Shown here piece after piece: positions 43,760 through 52,625 of a DNA stretch of 64,000 nucleotides. The notes below the pieces were generated by a model that was given only the letters and a program-made list of their open reading frames with translations, had not been told where the DNA came from and made no database searches. Numbering within the stretch: the first letter of the stretch is position 1; each line of letters opens with the position of its first letter. The stretch is taken from NCBI RefSeq assembly GCF_001613425.1, contig NZ_BDCI01000015.1, positions 1-64,000 on the forward strand, in the 5' to 3' direction. A program made the translations under genes and the position numbers. This DNA is from Nocardia vulneris. GTDB lineage: Bacteria > Actinomycetota > Actinomycetes > Mycobacteriales > Mycobacteriaceae.

Positions 43760-44859
43760 AGGCGCTCGTGGTGGGCGGCGGGATCGGCGGGCTGGCCGCC
43801 GCGGTGGCGTTCCATCGACGCGGCTGGCAGGTGGAGGTGCTCGAACGTGCGCCGGAAATCACCGAAATCGGTGCGGGACTGTCGATTCAGCCGAACGGGT
43901 TGCGTGCCCTGGACGCGCTCGGCCTCGGGGATCTGTTGCGTACCGGCGGTCCGGCCGGTCCGCCGCAGGGTATTCGAAACATCCATGGCGACTGGCTGAT
44001 TCGCAATGACACCGAAGAACTCGAACGACGCTTCGGAGCGTGGGCGATCGTGCACCGCGCCGCGCTGGTGGACATCCTGCGTGCGGCCATCCCCGCGGCG
44101 GCGCTGCGCCCCGGCAGCACCGTGCGGCAAGTGATCCCCGACGGCACAGTCCATTACGACGGAGGCACCACCACCGCTGATCTCGTGATCGGCGGCGATG
44201 GCGTGCACAGCGTGACCCGAAGATCGGTCTGGCCGCGTGCCGCGGGACCGCGCTACGTCGGCTACACCACCTGGCGGCTGCTCACGGCAGGAGGCTCCGT
44301 TGAGGGCAGCGTCGAAATATGGGGCAAGGGTGAGCGATTCGGTTACCTGCCGATGCCTGACGGCCGGGTCTACTGCTATCTGATGGGGAATGCCCCCGCC
44401 GGCTCCCGCGCGGGGCTCGATGAACTGCGTGCGCGGTTCGCGGACTGGCCGGACCCGGTGCCGGGCCTGCTCGCGGCGGCACACCCGGACGCCGTTCTGC
44501 AACACGACACCTACGAGCTGCCGAAGCTGCGCAGCTACGTCAGCGGGAAAGTCGCGGTGCTCGGGGACGCCGCGCATGCCATGGCGCCCAACCTCGGGCA
44601 GGGTGCCTGTCAGGCGCTGGAGGACGCTGTCACCCTCGCAGCAGCGGTGGACGCCCACGGGGTCGAGGCGGGGCTGGCGGAATACGACCGCCGCCGCAGG
44701 CCCCGCACCCAGATGATCGCTCAGCTCTCGCGCCGGGTCGGGGCGCCCGCGCACTGGAACTCTTCGCTGGCGACCGCGTTGCGGGACACCGCGCTTCCCC
44801 TCCTGCCCAGCTCGCTGCTGGGCCGATCGATCACGCCCACCTATTCATGGACGCCCTGA
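43756..44859 (+). CDS. FAD-dependent monooxygenase (PHBH type)
   Basis: 367-aa class A flavoprotein monooxygenase. FAD-binding motifs: MKALVVGGGIGGLAAAVAFH (GxGxxG), the DG motif LVIGGDGVHSVTRRSVW and GKVAVLGDAAHAMAPNLGQG (GD motif). The start is ATG 43756, overlapping the stop of the 39-aa gene; an upstream in-frame ATG at 43603 would run through the operator and is rejected. The TetR neighbour suggests induction by an aromatic or xenobiotic substrate. Next comes a small membrane protein and a convergent efflux pump. Confidence 0.92.
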   Translation: MKALVVGGGIGGLAAAVAFHRRGWQVEVLERAPEITEIGAGLSIQPNGLRALDALGLGDLLRTGGPAGPPQGIRNIHGDWLIRNDTEELERRFGAWAIVHRAALVDILRAAIPAAALRPGSTVRQVIPDGTVHYDGGTTTADLVIGGDGVHSVTRRSVWPRAAGPRYVGYTTWRLLTAGGSVEGSVEIWGKGERFGYLPMPDGRVYCYLMGNAPAGSRAGLDELRARFADWPDPVPGLLAAAHPDAVLQHDTYELPKLRSYVSGKVAVLGDAAHAMAPNLGQGACQALEDAVTLAAAVDAHGVEAGLAEYDRRRRPRTQMIAQLSRRVGAPAHWNSSLATALRDTALPLLPSSLLGRSITPTYSWTP

Positions 44860-44894
44860 TCCGCTGGAACAGTTTCACTCGAAAGGCTGGCGCG

Positions 44895-45326
44895 ATGCCA
44901 CTTCCTCGAATCGTCATCGCCGTGGTGGCGGTGATCACGATGCTCAGTGCCGTACTCGCCGATCTGATCATACCGGACTTGGCCGCACAGCACGCGTTCA
45001 ACCCGAACTGGCCGCCGCACGCGAAGTTTCACGACGCCCAGTACATGGTGATGACGGTGCTGCTCGGCCTCGCCGGGTTGGTCCTGGCCCTGCGACCGGG
45101 TCGGGATGCGCGACGCGGGACCCTGTGTGCCGCAGCGGTGGTGGCCATCCCGTGGCTCGGGATGGCCGGTGCGCTGCTGTTTCCCGGTACCGCCACCTAT
45201 GATCCCGAGTTCGCCGGGCGAACGGTTTTCGTGCTCGGCATGCACGGACAGATCTTCATGGCGCTGATCCTGCTCACCGCTCTGTTCGGCGCGACCGCGG
45301 CGGTGTGGCGGACGGCGGGTCGCTGA
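44895..45326 (+). CDS. Four-helix membrane protein after the monooxygenase
   Basis: 143-aa protein with four hydrophobic segments (PRIVIAVVAVITMLSAVLAD; AQYMVMTVLLGLAGLVLAL; GTLCAAAVVAIPWLGMAGALL; GQIFMALILLTALFGATAAV). The first loop contains HAFNPNWPPHAKFHDAQY, a conserved-looking histidine/proline motif also seen in other small membrane proteins next to flavin monooxygenases. Start ATG 44895 behind GAAAGG; an upstream ATG at 44847 overlaps the previous gene. Its end overlaps the convergent MFS gene by about 50 bp. Function unknown. Confidence 0.75.
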   Translation: MPLPRIVIAVVAVITMLSAVLADLIIPDLAAQHAFNPNWPPHAKFHDAQYMVMTVLLGLAGLVLALRPGRDARRGTLCAAAVVAIPWLGMAGALLFPGTATYDPEFAGRTVFVLGMHGQIFMALILLTALFGATAAVWRTAGR

Positions 45327-46536
45327 CCTCGCGTAGGGTTCCGGGGCGCGGGCGTGTCCCGATCAGCGCGACAGCCGTTGCGGCACAGGAGATCACCACG
45401 CTGGTCCAGACCGCTGCGTTCGGTGTGCCGGTCCAGGTGATCGCGATGCCCGCGACCGCGGGTCCGGCGGCCGCACCGATGTTGAAGGTGGCGGTGGCGA
45501 ACGCGCCGCTCAACCGGGGAGCCGTCGGCGTCGCCGCGCTGACGATCAAGCCGATCAAGGTGGACCCGACCGCGAAAGATACCGCGCCGCAGACGGTGGC
45601 CATGAGCAACAGGGCCGGTAGATACGTTGCCGTCAAAGCGGTTGTCGCCCAAGCGAATATCAGGGCAGCAGAGCCGATCGTGACGAGGGGAGTGGCGTAG
45701 CGATCGGCGTAGCGTCCGCCGAGGCTGACGCCGAGGAAGGAACCGAGGCCGAACAGTGCCAAAATCACCGGCACCCAACCTTTTCCGGCACCACCGACCT
45801 CGGTGGTCAGTACAGCCAGATAGGTGAAGGAGGCGAACGTCGCGGCGTTGACCAGTGCTCCCGCGACCAGCACCACCCGTACCGGCCGTTCGGTGATCGC
45901 TTGCCATTCCCGCCGGATCACCCCGCCTTCGGCGGTCGTGACTCGGTCGATCGGCACGCGCACGAGTCCCCAAAGCGCCACCAGCGCAGGAACACCGGCC
46001 GCCACGACCGCCCAGAACGCGGCGCGCCAGCCCCACGTCTGGCCGAGGAACGCGCCCGCCGGGACGCCCACGATGCACGCCAGCGTCACCCCGGACAGGA
46101 TGATCGCCGTCGCTCGGCCCACCCGCGCCGCGCCCACCAGGGCCGGCAACGACGCCAGCGCCACGGACAGGAACCCCGCGTAAGCCATCGCCGCCACCCA
46201 TCGAGTAGCAAGCAGCACAACGAAATTCGAGGTCAGCGCGCCGACCGCGTGAGCGCCGATGAACAACGCCAGGAACCCGGTCAGCGCGGAGCGCACCGGC
46301 CACCGACCCGCGGTCATCGCCATCAGCGGCGCCCCCACGATCATCCCGACCGCGAACAGCGACGTCAGCGCCCCCGCCGCCCCGAGCGACACCCCGACAT
46401 CCTGCGCTATGGGCTCCAACAAGCCCGACAACATGAACTCCGATGTCCCCTGCGCGAACACAGCGACACCCATAACCCACACCAGAATTGGCACTACAAG
46501 ACTCCCGGACTCGTTCGACACCGAGCCGCCCACCAC
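45274..46536 (-). CDS. MFS efflux transporter (Cmx/CmrA-like)
   Basis: About 420-aa major facilitator protein with 12 helices. The first helix region VPILVWVMGVAVFAQGTSEF and following MLSGLLEPIAQDVGVSLGAAG are characteristic of the Cmx/CmrA and arabinose-efflux group of drug exporters, with motif A-like GAPLMAMTAGRWPVRSAL. The start is GTG 46536 or GTG 46521; neither has a clear ribosome site. It converges on the monooxygenase operon with overlapping 3' ends. Could export a toxic aromatic or antibiotic; substrate unknown. Confidence 0.85.
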   Translation of the reverse strand: MVGGSVSNESGSLVVPILVWVMGVAVFAQGTSEFMLSGLLEPIAQDVGVSLGAAGALTSLFAVGMIVGAPLMAMTAGRWPVRSALTGFLALFIGAHAVGALTSNFVVLLATRWVAAMAYAGFLSVALASLPALVGAARVGRATAIILSGVTLACIVGVPAGAFLGQTWGWRAAFWAVVAAGVPALVALWGLVRVPIDRVTTAEGGVIRREWQAITERPVRVVLVAGALVNAATFASFTYLAVLTTEVGGAGKGWVPVILALFGLGSFLGVSLGGRYADRYATPLVTIGSAALIFAWATTALTATYLPALLLMATVCGAVSFAVGSTLIGLIVSAATPTAPRLSGAFATATFNIGAAAGPAVAGIAITWTGTPNAAVWTSVVISCAATAVALIGTRPRPGTLREVSDPPSATPPRSRRTER

Positions 46537-46815
46537 TGAAAACTAAGGCGGCAGAGCAGATTCCACCCACAAACGGGCAGCACTCAACGCCGCACAACCA
46601 GGTCCCGATCAACGCCACCTGATCACACGACAGGCGGCTAACGTCTAGAAGCCTCCGGAGAAGTCACACGCGCACCCTAACAACCCCGCCCGCCGCCTCT
46701 CCACCGATTTTGTGGCGCCGTTGGTTGTCGGACCTGTGGCCTAATCTTCAGGCGCGTTTGCTCGATCTGCCTGTTAAGGAAATCCTTGAATTCTGTCCCT
46801 GGGGGAGGTACCGTC

Positions 46816-47193
46816 GTGGACGAGTGGGAGATCTTCATCACCGATGAGGTAGAGCAGTTCCTCGACGATTTGTGGAAGAACGACCGCCAAACGCACCGAT
46901 TGGTGAACCAGGCGATCCTGCTGCTGGAGAGAGCCGGGCCCGCGCAGGGGCGTCCGCTTGTCGACTGCATCGCAGGGTCACGGATCGCCAACATGAAGGA
47001 GCTGCGACCTGGCTCTGCAGGGAGTAGTGAGATCCGAATATTGTTCGTCTTCGATCCGTGGCGGTCGGCCATTCTGCTGGTCGCCGGGGACAAGGCGGGA
47101 GCGTGGCAGCGGTGGTATCGGGACGCGATACCGCGCGCCGAAAAGCTTTACGACGCTTACTTGATCGAGCGACGCGAGGAGTTGCACCGATGA
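46816..47193 (+). CDS. HigB/RelE-type toxin
   Basis: 125-aa protein of the phage-derived Gp49-like/HigB family. Start GTG 46816 (VDEWEIFITDEVEQFLDDLW) after GGGGGAGG. Core features are LLERAGPAQGRPLVDCI, IANMKELRPGSAGSSEIRILFVFDPWRSAILLVAG in sections and a C-terminal AEKLYDAYLIERREEL, the typical fold of ribosome-dependent mRNA interferases. The antitoxin-like HTH gene overlaps it by 4 bp, in toxin-first HigBA order. Third positions contain more A/T than neighbours, suggesting mobility. Confidence 0.88.
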   Translation: MDEWEIFITDEVEQFLDDLWKNDRQTHRLVNQAILLLERAGPAQGRPLVDCIAGSRIANMKELRPGSAGSSEIRILFVFDPWRSAILLVAGDKAGAWQRWYRDAIPRAEKLYDAYLIERREELHR

Positions 47194-47510
47194 CCACTCA
47201 TCGACGCTGGCGCGACACCGGCCATCTCGACCGTGCGGTCGAGACGGCCGGCGGGCCCGAGGAATTCGAGGCCGGTGTCGAGCAGCTGCAGGACCAGGCG
47301 CGCGGCTGGCGACTGGCCGAACTGCGCAAGCACCGAGGGCTCAGCCAAAAGCGAGTGGCGGAGCAGATGGGTGTGTCCGTGGCACGCGTCTCGCAGATCG
47401 AAAAGGGTGAGGTCGCCACGCGGGAGGTGTTGGACCGCTACGTATCCGCGTTGGGCGGCGTGCTGAAGCTCGTCGCCGACTTCGGCGACGAGCAGCTGCG
47501 GGTGGGTTGA
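47190..47510 (+). CDS. HigA-type antitoxin (XRE)
   Basis: 106-aa protein with a C-terminal XRE helix-turn-helix: WRLAELRKHRGLSQKRVAEQ and MGVSVARVSQIEKGEVATRE (about residues 40-80). The N-terminal part (EEFEAGVEQLQDQARG) probably contacts the toxin. Start ATG 47190 lies in the toxin stop codon. It is expected to repress the operon and neutralise the toxin. It is convergent with the MBL gene, 3 bp apart. Confidence 0.88.
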   Translation: MTTHRRWRDTGHLDRAVETAGGPEEFEAGVEQLQDQARGWRLAELRKHRGLSQKRVAEQMGVSVARVSQIEKGEVATREVLDRYVSALGGVLKLVADFGDEQLRVG

Positions 47511-47513
47511 GAT

Positions 47514-48131
47514 TCAGTGGCCGCGGGCTATCCAGTCGGCGAGGGCGGGTTTTTCGGTGCCGATGGTGGTGGCGTCGCCGTGGCCGGTGTGCACGGTGGT
47601 TTCGTCGGGGAGGGTGAGTAGGCGGTCGCGGATGGAATCGATGATGGTGTCGAAGTCGGAGTAGGAGCGGCCGGTGGCGCCGGGGCCGCCGGAGAAGAGG
47701 GTGTCGCCGGTGAAGAGGGCGGCCGCCGCCGGAACGTGCAGGGAGACCGAGCCGGGGGAGTGGCCGGGGGTGTGCAGGATGTCGATGTCGATGTCGGCCA
47801 CCGTGATTCGCGGGGTATCGGCCAGCGAACGGTAGTCGACGTCGGGGTGGGTCATCCGCCACAGCGGCTCGTCGCCGGGATGCAGCAGGATCGGCGCGTC
47901 CAGGCGGGCGCTCAATTCCGGTGCGACAGTGACGTGGTCGTTGTGGCCGTGGGTGCAGAGAATGGCGACGACGTTGCGTCCGCCGACAGCCGCGGCGATC
48001 GCGTCCGCGTCGTGCGCGGCATCGACGACCAGCACGTCCCGGTCGTCGCCGATGAGCCAGACATTGTTGTCGACGTCCCAGGTGCCGCCGTCGAGGGAGA
48101 AGGTGCCGGAGGTGACCACGCGCTCGATCAC
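47514..48131 (-). CDS. Metallo-beta-lactamase-fold hydrolase linked to mscR (Rv2260-type)
   Basis: 205-aa MBL-fold hydrolase. Metal ligands: CTHGHNDH (HxHxDH), later [26 protein letters not shown] and the closing [12 protein letters not shown]. Starts GTG 48131, overlapping the mscR stop (GTGA). In M. tuberculosis Rv2260 has the same position after mscR (Rv2259), so it probably acts in the mycothiol-dependent formaldehyde pathway, for example as thioesterase on S-formylmycothiol. That step is inferred from glyoxalase-II-like resemblance. Confidence 0.88.
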   Translation of the reverse strand: MIERVVTSGTFSLDGGTWDVDNNVWLIGDDRDVLVVDAAHDADAIAAAVGGRNVVAILCTHGHNDHVTVAPELSARLDAPILLHPGDEPLWRMTHPDVDYRSLADTPRITVADIDIDILHTPGHSPGSVSLHVPAAAALFTGDTLFSGGPGATGRSYSDFDTIIDSIRDRLLTLPDETTVHTGHGDATTIGTEKPALADWIARGH

Positions 48132-49213
48132 CGGACCACCACCGAACGCAGCACGTCGCCCGCATGCATCGCGGTGAACGCCTGCTCCACCTGATCGAGC
48201 GAGATCCGTTCGCTGACAAAGCGTTCCAGCGGCAGCCGGCCCTGCAGGTGCAGGTCGATCAGGGTCGGGAAGTCGCGCTCGGGCAGGCAGTCGCCGTACC
48301 AGGAGGATTTCAGCGCGCCGCCGCGGGAGAACAGATCGATCAGCGGCATCTCGATGGTCATCTCGGGGGTGGGGACGCCGACGAGGACGACGGTGCCCGC
48401 CAGGTCGCGCGCGTAGAACGCCTGTTTCCAGGTTTCCGGCCGTCCCACCGCCTCGATGACGACGTCGGCACCGAACTCGTCGGTGTACTCCTGGATCTTC
48501 GCGACCACGTCCTCGCTGCTCGCATCGATGGTGTGGGTGGCGCCGAAGTCCTTGGCCCAGGTGAGCTTTCGTGGATCGCGATCGACCGCGATGATGGTCT
48601 TCGCGCCGGCCAGCCGGGCGCCCGCGATGGCCGCGTCGCCGACACCGCCGCAGCCGAGCACCGCGACGGTATCGCCGCGCGAGACGTTGCCGGTGTTCAT
48701 CGCCGCGCCGATGCCTGCCATCACGCCGCAGCCGAGCAGTCCGGCCACCGCCGGATCGGCGGCGGGATCGACCCTGGTGCACTGTCCTTCGTGCACGAGC
48801 GTCTTGTCGATGAACGCGCCGATGCCCAGGGCCGGGCTCAACTCGGTGCCGTCGGTGAGCGTCATCTTCTTGCCGGCGTTGTTGCTGGCGAAGCAGTACC
48901 AGGGACGGCCGCGGCGACAAGCCCGGCATTCGCCGCAGACGGCGCGCCAGTTGAGGACCACGAAATCGCCGGGCTGCACGTGGGTGACCGCGTCGCCGAC
49001 CGTCTCCACGATGCCCGCGGCCTCGTGGCCGAGCAGGAACGGGAACTCGTCGTTGATGCCGCCCTCGCGATAGTGCAGGTCGGTGTGGCAGACGCCGCAG
49101 GCCTGCACGCGCACGACCACATCGTGCGGTCCGGGATCCGGAATCACCACGTCCACGACCTCGACCGGCGCGCCTTTGCTACGGGCGATGACACCGCGCA
49201 CGGTTTCCGACAC
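48128..49213 (-). CDS. mscR: S-(hydroxymethyl)mycothiol dehydrogenase
   Basis: 361-aa zinc-dependent class III-like alcohol dehydrogenase using NAD+ and mycothiol to oxidise formaldehyde; the family also reduces S-nitrosomycothiol. Catalytic zinc ligands Cys42 ([16 protein letters not shown]), His63/Glu64 (LLGHEAAG); structural zinc Cys93, 96, 99, 107 ([17 protein letters not shown]). Rossmann motif [20 protein letters not shown]. The [20 protein letters not shown] segment is characteristic of the mycothiol enzyme. Divergent from the DUF1707 gene. Confirms a mycothiol-producing actinobacterium. Confidence 0.93.
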   Translation of the reverse strand: MSETVRGVIARSKGAPVEVVDVVIPDPGPHDVVVRVQACGVCHTDLHYREGGINDEFPFLLGHEAAGIVETVGDAVTHVQPGDFVVLNWRAVCGECRACRRGRPWYCFASNNAGKKMTLTDGTELSPALGIGAFIDKTLVHEGQCTRVDPAADPAVAGLLGCGVMAGIGAAMNTGNVSRGDTVAVLGCGGVGDAAIAGARLAGAKTIIAVDRDPRKLTWAKDFGATHTIDASSEDVVAKIQEYTDEFGADVVIEAVGRPETWKQAFYARDLAGTVVLVGVPTPEMTIEMPLIDLFSRGGALKSSWYGDCLPERDFPTLIDLHLQGRLPLERFVSERISLDQVEQAFTAMHAGDVLRSVVVR

Positions 49214-49321
49214 CTATGCCTCCTGGGAGTTTTCGTGGACGCGGACCGTCCGGCCGCGAGTTGACCTTTCGTCCATACTGCCGCGCCCGCGATTCGGACA
49301 CCAGCGGCGGACCGGCCGGGG

Positions 49322-49380
49322 TTGACATTCCACTATGGAAGGCGCATGATCGAGTCATATTCCACTATGGAGGGTGGAAT
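49322..49380 (+). promoter_or_regulatory. Promoter with duplicated palindromic operator upstream of DUF1707 gene
   Basis: TTGACA (49322-49327) and CATGAT (49345-49350) form a promoter with a 17-bp spacer. TTCCACTATGGA occurs at 49328-49339 inside the spacer, where it continues as TTCCA-CTA-TGGAA, and again at 49360-49371, exactly 32 bp further (three helical turns). The second copy is extended by a flanking inverted repeat (ATTCCAC ... GTGGAAT, 49359-49380). This looks like a tight repressor site. Confidence 0.6.
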
Positions 49381-49398
49381 CGCCGACAAGGACTGCTC

Positions 49399-49818
49399 AT
49401 GGACATCTCGACCGGAACGCGCGCCTCGAACGCCGAACGCGACAAGGTGGTCCGGCTGCTCGCCAGGCACCTCGAAGACGGGCGGATCGACCTCGCCGAA
49501 TACGACCAGCGCACCGCCCAGGTGTACGCGACGACCACCACCGACGACCTGCAACTCGTGCTGTCCGACCTGCCTGAGCTCGCGAAAGAGACTGCCGGGC
49601 AAGCAGGCTCACGCATTCCGATCTGGCAGAAGATCGAGGGCACCAGCTGGCTCGGGGTGAGCGTGCTCGTCCTGTTCATCTGGGCCGCGATCTCGCTCAG
49701 CGTCGGCGAATTCACCTACCCCTGGCCGATCTGGGTGATCGTCCCGTGGGGCGCGGTCCTCGTCTTCCGCATGCTCACCGGATTCGAATCCGGGAAATAC
49801 CCCCGCCGCACCCACTAG
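49399..49818 (+). CDS. DUF1707 (SHOCT-like) membrane protein
   Basis: 139-aa protein. The DUF1707 domain at residues about 6-55 has the signature RASNAERDKVVRLLARHLED and GRIDLAEYDQRTAQVYATTT. Two membrane helices follow (SWLGVSVLVLFIWAAISLSV and PWPIWVIVPWGAVLVFRML). Start ATG 49399; there is no strong ribosome site nearby (GACAAGGACTGCTC). These proteins are common in actinobacteria, often controlled by PadR or similar regulators, and of unknown function. The elaborate operator upstream is notable since no regulator gene adjoins. Confidence 0.85.
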   Translation: MDISTGTRASNAERDKVVRLLARHLEDGRIDLAEYDQRTAQVYATTTTDDLQLVLSDLPELAKETAGQAGSRIPIWQKIEGTSWLGVSVLVLFIWAAISLSVGEFTYPWPIWVIVPWGAVLVFRMLTGFESGKYPRRTH

Positions 49819-50054
49819 CTGATCGAAGTCGGCCGACCCCGGCGCTGCCCTTGACGGGTGCCTGGCTCGGTCAGGCGTACAGGGCGCTGGATCGTGCTCC
49901 TGCTCCGCGGATGGTCGGCACCGAAAAGGAGTTCGTGCCGTGGACTGTCACGCAGGGGCGACACCACTGTCTGGCCGGCGCGGCTCGGTCCCGGCGATGC
50001 AGCACGGCGATGTGCATGCGATGGTGCGGTTCGGCAGAACGCGGGTGAAAGGGC

Positions 50055-52187
50055 TTAGGGCTGAGGGGGTCTCGTGCCGTATGAGGTGGTCCGGCGCGGG
50101 GCTTCGGTGGAATTCGGTGGCGCGACATACCGGCGTCGACGGGAAGGGGCCCGGTACTCGTCCGCTTGCTGCTCGGGCCACGGTTCGGACGCCTCGTTGC
50201 GCTGCCTGCCGGGGCGTTCGCTCCACACCGGCGCTGGGCCCCGCCCCAGCGCTTCCGCGCCCGGGGGTGGTCGTCGCGTCGAAAGGGGTTCACGCCGTGG
50301 CACTTCGGGGCGGTACGGTGCGTGCCGCGGTTCCTCGTACCGATCAGCGGCGTCCTGCTGATAGTCCGGCTCCGCATACGAAGGCCAAGCACCGGCGGCC
50401 TGCCCGTGCCCCTGCGCATCCTCGTACGGCTCACCGACATCCTGCCCATACCCCTGCGCTTGCCGAGCCCAATCGCGACCGGACTCCTGCGGCCGACCAC
50501 GCGCCCGCCACCGCGGCTCCTCGTACACCACGCTTTCCGGCTCCACCTCCCACACCGACCGCGCCGCAGCAGGCTCGCCCCCACGACCACGCGACCGACG
50601 CGCTGAAACCTCGCTCTCCCATGCCGATTGGGCCGTCCCAGGCTCATGGCCTCGGTCGCGCGCTGTCCACGCGGCCGGCTCGCCCTCCCACTCTGCGCGA
50701 CTCGGAAGTGGCTCCGCCCCGTGGCCATGTGACCGTCCCACGCTATGTTCGGCTTCCCAGGCCGATGCCGCCGCGGCCGCTTGCTCGGCGGGATTGCGCG
50801 ACCGACGCGCCGATGCCTCTGGCTCCCACGCTGATTGAGTCGACGTGGGTTGATAGCCTCGGTCGCGCGCTGTCCACGCGGCCGGTTCGCCGTCCCCGGC
50901 CGGTGCCGGTTCGTCGGAGTGGCGGTGTGAGCGTCGGGCCGAAACCTCGCTCTCCCATGCCGATTGGGCCGACCTGGGCGCATAGCCTCGGTCGCGTGCG
51001 GTCAACCCTGCCGATTCGGCCTCCCGCGCTGCGCGACTCGGAGGCGACTCCGCCACGTGGCCATGTGACCGCCGCGCACGGGGTTCGGCTTCCCAGCCAG
51101 ACTGGGAGGCTTCGTCAGACCGGTTGTACCACTGCCGCCCGGCTGGTTCGCTTTCCCGCGCTGCCCGGGTGGAGGCGGGTTCCGTGCTTGTGCGGGACCG
51201 CCGCGCCGGTGGTTCCGATGGCTCCTCGACCTCGTCGGTGCGATTGCGGGACTTGCGGGGTGGGGGTTCGGGGGTGCGTTGGGGCCAGTGGGGGGCGGGG
51301 TCGGGTCGGCGTTCGGGTGGGACGAGGCGGGGGAGGCCGGGGACGAGCAGGGGGATCTCCCTGGTGTCCTGGGTGGCGCTGACGCCCTTCTCCCGGTAGG
51401 TCGCCGGGATGTCGTGGGCGCGTAGCCAGGCGCCGGGGTCGTGCCGACCGTGCCGATCCAGCTGGGGCACAACATCTTCGAGCAGGTCGAGGATTTCTCC
51501 TGCGGGATCGCCGAGGGCGTCGCGGATCGCTGGGAAGGTGTCGGGGTGGAAGATCCACATCCACTCGTACGCGGGATAGGTGCCACCGCGGTCGTGCCCG
51601 TGGAAGATGAGATCGCCGGAGCGCCCGAGCTTGGCGCGCATCGACCATCCCTCGGATTCGACCAGGAACTCGGGGGTTTCGCTGCGCTCGTCCCGCACCT
51701 CGTCTCGGTCGGCACCGGATCTACCCGGTTTCCACCAACTCTCGGACCCGAGGCCGGACGCTTTGCGCCCGGCGGCGCGAATCCGGGCGGCGACCGATTC
51801 GCCGGTGGGCACTCGATCCTCGCGCCGAGTTTCCCGGTGCCCCATACGAGTTGCCGCCCGCTCCGCCCGGTCCTCCGCATACTCCGAGCGAATCCCGCTG
51901 GCGCCCCGGCGAACCGAAGCGTGCGCGCTCCGCGCCGCGACCGGTTCCGCCGGAATGTCCGCCTCGTCACCGAGGTACTCGCGGAAATCCGTCAGCTTGA
52001 TCTCGAACCACGCCAGCCCGATCCCGACGGCCAAGAACAGCCCCGCGCCCGCGACCTCGAGCCACCGATCGGCGAGCACCGCGCTCTTGCTGTACTCGCA
52101 CGCGTAGAGAAACAGCAGGCTGCCGAGCACCAGAGCCGCGATTCGGGCAAGCCGGAACGCCGTTCTGGTCCCGGTTCGAGCTGGCAT
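50055..52187 (-). CDS. Large membrane-anchored, repetitive disordered protein beside smc
   Basis: 710-aa protein. Two N-terminal helices (FRLARIAALVLGSLLFLYAC, VAGAGLFLAVGIGLAWFEIK) anchor it. A folded domain of about 110 residues follows (EFLVESEGWSMRAKLGRSGD ... YEWMWIFHPDTFPAIRDALG ... LEDVVPQLDRHGRHDPGAWL). From residue about 290 to the end the chain is disordered, rich in Pro/Arg/Glu/Ser, with degenerate repeats of type QSAWE-SEVSARRS-RG/HRH and AWTARDRGY. Start ATG 52187. It is divergent from smc. I do not recognise a family for the middle domain. Repetition at the DNA level (30 identical bases 336 bp apart) indicates recent internal duplication. Confidence 0.75.
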   Translation of the reverse strand: MPARTGTRTAFRLARIAALVLGSLLFLYACEYSKSAVLADRWLEVAGAGLFLAVGIGLAWFEIKLTDFREYLGDEADIPAEPVAARSAHASVRRGASGIRSEYAEDRAERAATRMGHRETRREDRVPTGESVAARIRAAGRKASGLGSESWWKPGRSGADRDEVRDERSETPEFLVESEGWSMRAKLGRSGDLIFHGHDRGGTYPAYEWMWIFHPDTFPAIRDALGDPAGEILDLLEDVVPQLDRHGRHDPGAWLRAHDIPATYREKGVSATQDTREIPLLVPGLPRLVPPERRPDPAPHWPQRTPEPPPRKSRNRTDEVEEPSEPPARRSRTSTEPASTRAARESEPAGRQWYNRSDEASQSGWEAEPRARRSHGHVAESPPSRAAREAESAGLTARDRGYAPRSAQSAWESEVSARRSHRHSDEPAPAGDGEPAAWTARDRGYQPTSTQSAWEPEASARRSRNPAEQAAAAASAWEAEHSVGRSHGHGAEPLPSRAEWEGEPAAWTARDRGHEPGTAQSAWESEVSARRSRGRGGEPAAARSVWEVEPESVVYEEPRWRARGRPQESGRDWARQAQGYGQDVGEPYEDAQGHGQAAGAWPSYAEPDYQQDAADRYEEPRHAPYRPEVPRREPLSTRRPPPGAEALGRGPAPVWSERPGRQRNEASEPWPEQQADEYRAPSRRRRYVAPPNSTEAPRRTTSYGTRPPQP
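50605..50970. repeat. Internal direct repeats in the disordered protein gene
   Basis: The 30 bases at 50605-50634 recur exactly at 50941-50970, 336 bp (112 codons) apart, and a second exact block containing GGTCGCGCGCTGTCCACGCG occurs near 50662 and 50862. Spacing in multiples of three keeps the frame. These encode the QSAWE...ARRS and AWTARDRG repeat units. Confidence 0.8.
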
Positions 52188-52625
52188 CGGCGTGGCGCTC
52201 CAAATATTCCCGCTGGCGGATCGACTGGATCGTATGCGGCGTCGTCGCCGCGCGGCAGAGCGTCCGGCAAGTCGGTCCGTCTTTTGGTGTAAAGGTCGCG
52301 TCGAGGTCGATCAACAGCCCCGTATTCGTCACCTACCGTCGATACCTGGTGTCGCGGCCGACGGCTCGTGCCGTGAACGCACCGGCCGGGCGCGACGGCC
52401 GCCGAAACGCGACATCCGGCTAACTCCGAGCGCATCGAAATACGGGATATCGTGGGCCGACTCGATAACCTACGGGTACCGCCGAACCGTCATGCGGCGA
52501 CGCGGCCTGTCCCGCGTCGGGACCACTCGGTCCTCGACGGATACCATGACTGGTCGCCTGCATCGATGAGCAGGCGGAATATGGCGGCGTGCACACCGGC
52601 AACGAATAACGAAAGGTCGTCGGAC
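52188..52625. other. Non-coding region between the disordered protein gene and smc
   Basis: 438 bp between divergent genes. I see no convincing gene, RNA or strong hairpin. TACCAT at 52542-52547 is a possible -10 box for smc, leaving a leader of about 70 nt. The region has visibly more A/T than the flanking genes. Confidence 0.5.

Noticed and set aside
49940-51382. Plus-strand open frame of 480 codons over the disordered protein gene
   Set aside because: Both strands are low-complexity, but only the minus strand has membrane helices, a folded domain and a proper start, so the plus frame is treated as shadow.
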